DNA of 13,986 nucleotides, from assembly GCA_937898205.1 (NCBI GenBank), contig CALEJC010000131.1, positions 1 to 13,986 of the forward strand, in the 5' to 3' direction. The notes beneath the pieces are model-generated. The model was not told the DNA's origin. It saw nothing but the letters and a program-made list of their open reading frames with translations, and did not search any database. How positions within the stretch are numbered: position 1 is the first letter of the stretch; every line of letters begins with the position of its first letter. This stretch comes from an uncultured Bacteroidales bacterium (GTDB taxonomy: Bacteria > Bacteroidota > Bacteroidia > Bacteroidales > UBA932). Both the position numbers and the translations under genes were made by a program. Shown here piece by piece: positions 12,921 through 13,986 of the stretch.

Positions 12921-13986
12921 ATGATAAAGATTTATTGCAAGAACACAGGCACAGCCCAATACTTTACAGAAGGCAGCTCACTTCTTGACATGTGTAGAGA
13001 GTTTGAGTTTGAAAAGCCTTATGATGTCCTTTGTGCAAAGGTCAACAATGTCACGGAAGGTCTTACTTTCAGAGCGTTTAATAGCAAGGAGATAGAGTTT
13101 CTGGACTATCGCAGTTACACAGGTCGCAGGATGTACTGCCGATCTCTTTGCTTCCTTCTCAGCAAGGCGGCAAGAGACCTTTTCCCCGGATGCAGGGTGA
13201 TCATGCGGCGTCCGATCTCCAAAGGCTATTTTTGTGCGCTTTTTAAAGAAGACAACAGTCCGCTCACTATCTCGGATGTTGAAGCCATCAGTGAGAGGAT
13301 GAAGGCTCTTGTAGCTGATAATCTTCCGTTTAAGAGGCATCAACTGCCTGTAGAAGAGGCTATAAAGCTCTTTGGTGAGCTAGGCTACCAAGACAAGGTC
13401 AAACTCCTTAAAACATGTGGCGATGTCTTTGTGACCTACTATACGCTCGGCGGCTCTGCCGACTATTACTACGATGCTCTCCTTCCTAGCTCCGGCTACC
13501 TCAAGGTGTGGGAGCTGATCCCATATAGGGGAGGGATGCTTCTAAGGGTCCCAAATCGCCACGATCCAAACAATCTTGCACCTTTTGTGGAGCAGGACAA
13601 GACATTTGAAATCCTCTCTGAGATGCTCAAATGGAACAATATCATGGGCCTCCAGAATGTAGGTGATGTCAACGCCGCTTGCCAGGACGGTAATGCTTCA
13701 GACCTGATACAGGTTGCGGAGGCACTGCAGGAAAAGAAGATCGTGCAGATTGCTGAGGAGATCAACAGGCGGCATAATTCGCCTGATAAGGTGCGCATCG
13801 TGCTCATCACCGGCCCGACCAGCAGCGGCAAGAGCACATTCTGCAAGCGTCTCTCCGTGCAGCTGAAGGCTTGCGGACTGCATCCGATCTCGTTTTCTAC
13901 CGACGATTACTTTGTCAACCGCCTCGATACTCCGCTGCTGCCGGACGGCTCGTTTGACTTCGACAATTTTGACACGGTGGACCACC
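12921..13986 (+). CDS. Nucleoside (uridine-type) kinase with N-terminal TGS/ThrRS-like domains, 5' part
   Basis: The first 355 codons of a gene cut by the window edge; the family is usually about 550 residues. Residues 1-60 resemble a TGS-like domain. Residues 60-180 resemble the threonyl-tRNA synthetase second additional domain, with the RSLCFLLSKAARDLFPG stretch. DYYYDALLPSSGYLKVWEL follows further on. VGDVNAACQDG and VAEALQEKKI lead into a phosphoribulokinase/uridine kinase domain with P-loop GPTSSGKST (298-306) and the STDDYF motif near residue 328. It probably phosphorylates uridine or a related nucleoside with ATP. The ATG is preceded by a promoter-like sequence 20 nt upstream. The order of domains is typical of Bacteroidales kinases of this type. 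Confidence 0.87.
   Translation, partial: MIKIYCKNTGTAQYFTEGSSLLDMCREFEFEKPYDVLCAKVNNVTEGLTFRAFNSKEIEFLDYRSYTGRRMYCRSLCFLLSKAARDLFPGCRVIMRRPISKGYFCALFKEDNSPLTISDVEAISERMKALVADNLPFKRHQLPVEEAIKLFGELGYQDKVKLLKTCGDVFVTYYTLGGSADYYYDALLPSSGYLKVWELIPYRGGMLLRVPNRHDPNNLAPFVEQDKTFEILSEMLKWNNIMGLQNVGDVNAACQDGNASDLIQVAEALQEKKIVQIAEEINRRHNSPDKVRIVLITGPTSSGKSTFCKRLSVQLKACGLHPISFSTDDYFVNRLDTPLLPDGSFDFDNFDTVDH

Overview
The window looks like chromosomal DNA from a member of the order Bacteroidales (Bacteroidota). The promoter-like boxes have the Bacteroides form TAnnTTTG, in one case with a TTTG box exactly 20 nt upstream. Several exported proteins carry Bacteroidota-style lipoprotein signals. The housekeeping genes (GGGtGRT-family protein, uracil phosphoribosyltransferase, a TGS/ThrRS-like nucleoside kinase) match forms I know from that group. 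I cannot place it to genus. The genes are tightly packed: convergent neighbours are 1-9 bp apart or overlap, and there is no gene-free stretch longer than about 100 bp.

Layout. 1-113 is the 3' end of a GGGtGRT-family gene, followed by a chain of three abutting hairpins (117-169) and a strong terminator (187-215). The terminator stem contains the stop codon of a convergent DUF418 membrane protein gene (214-1398, minus). Next come a CE6/SASA-like esterase lipoprotein (1487-2281) and a DUF1295 membrane protein (2316-3119), both plus strand. They are followed by a convergent GNAT acetyltransferase (3129-3647, minus), an exported CE7-like acetyl esterase (3726-5024, plus), and a minus-strand pair made of a putative outer-membrane barrel protein (5883-6557) and a lipoprotein metallophosphoesterase (5026-5889).

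The most interesting part is 6632-11840. A fused TagD-type cytidylyltransferase/Gfo-Idh-MocA oxidoreductase overlaps an SDR by ATGA. A minus-strand pair encodes a Stealth-family sugar-phosphate transferase and a GT2 glycosyltransferase. A separate gene encodes a CDP-glycerol glycerophosphotransferase-family enzyme. Together they read as a compact set that could make a CDP-activated polyol phosphate (CDP-glycerol, or another CDP-polyol supplied by the two oxidoreductases) and transfer phosphate-linked units to a surface glycan. This would be teichoic-acid-like chemistry in a Gram-negative. No flippase, polymerase, initiating transferase or exporter is present, so the acceptor and export route must lie elsewhere.

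The right end returns to housekeeping. A two-gene minus-strand unit has upp followed by a Fur-family metalloregulator whose 3' end overlaps the phosphotransferase gene by 29 bp. Divergent from upp is a large nucleoside kinase gene cut by the window edge. All functions are read from sequence motifs; the biochemistry of the 6632-11840 set is inference.
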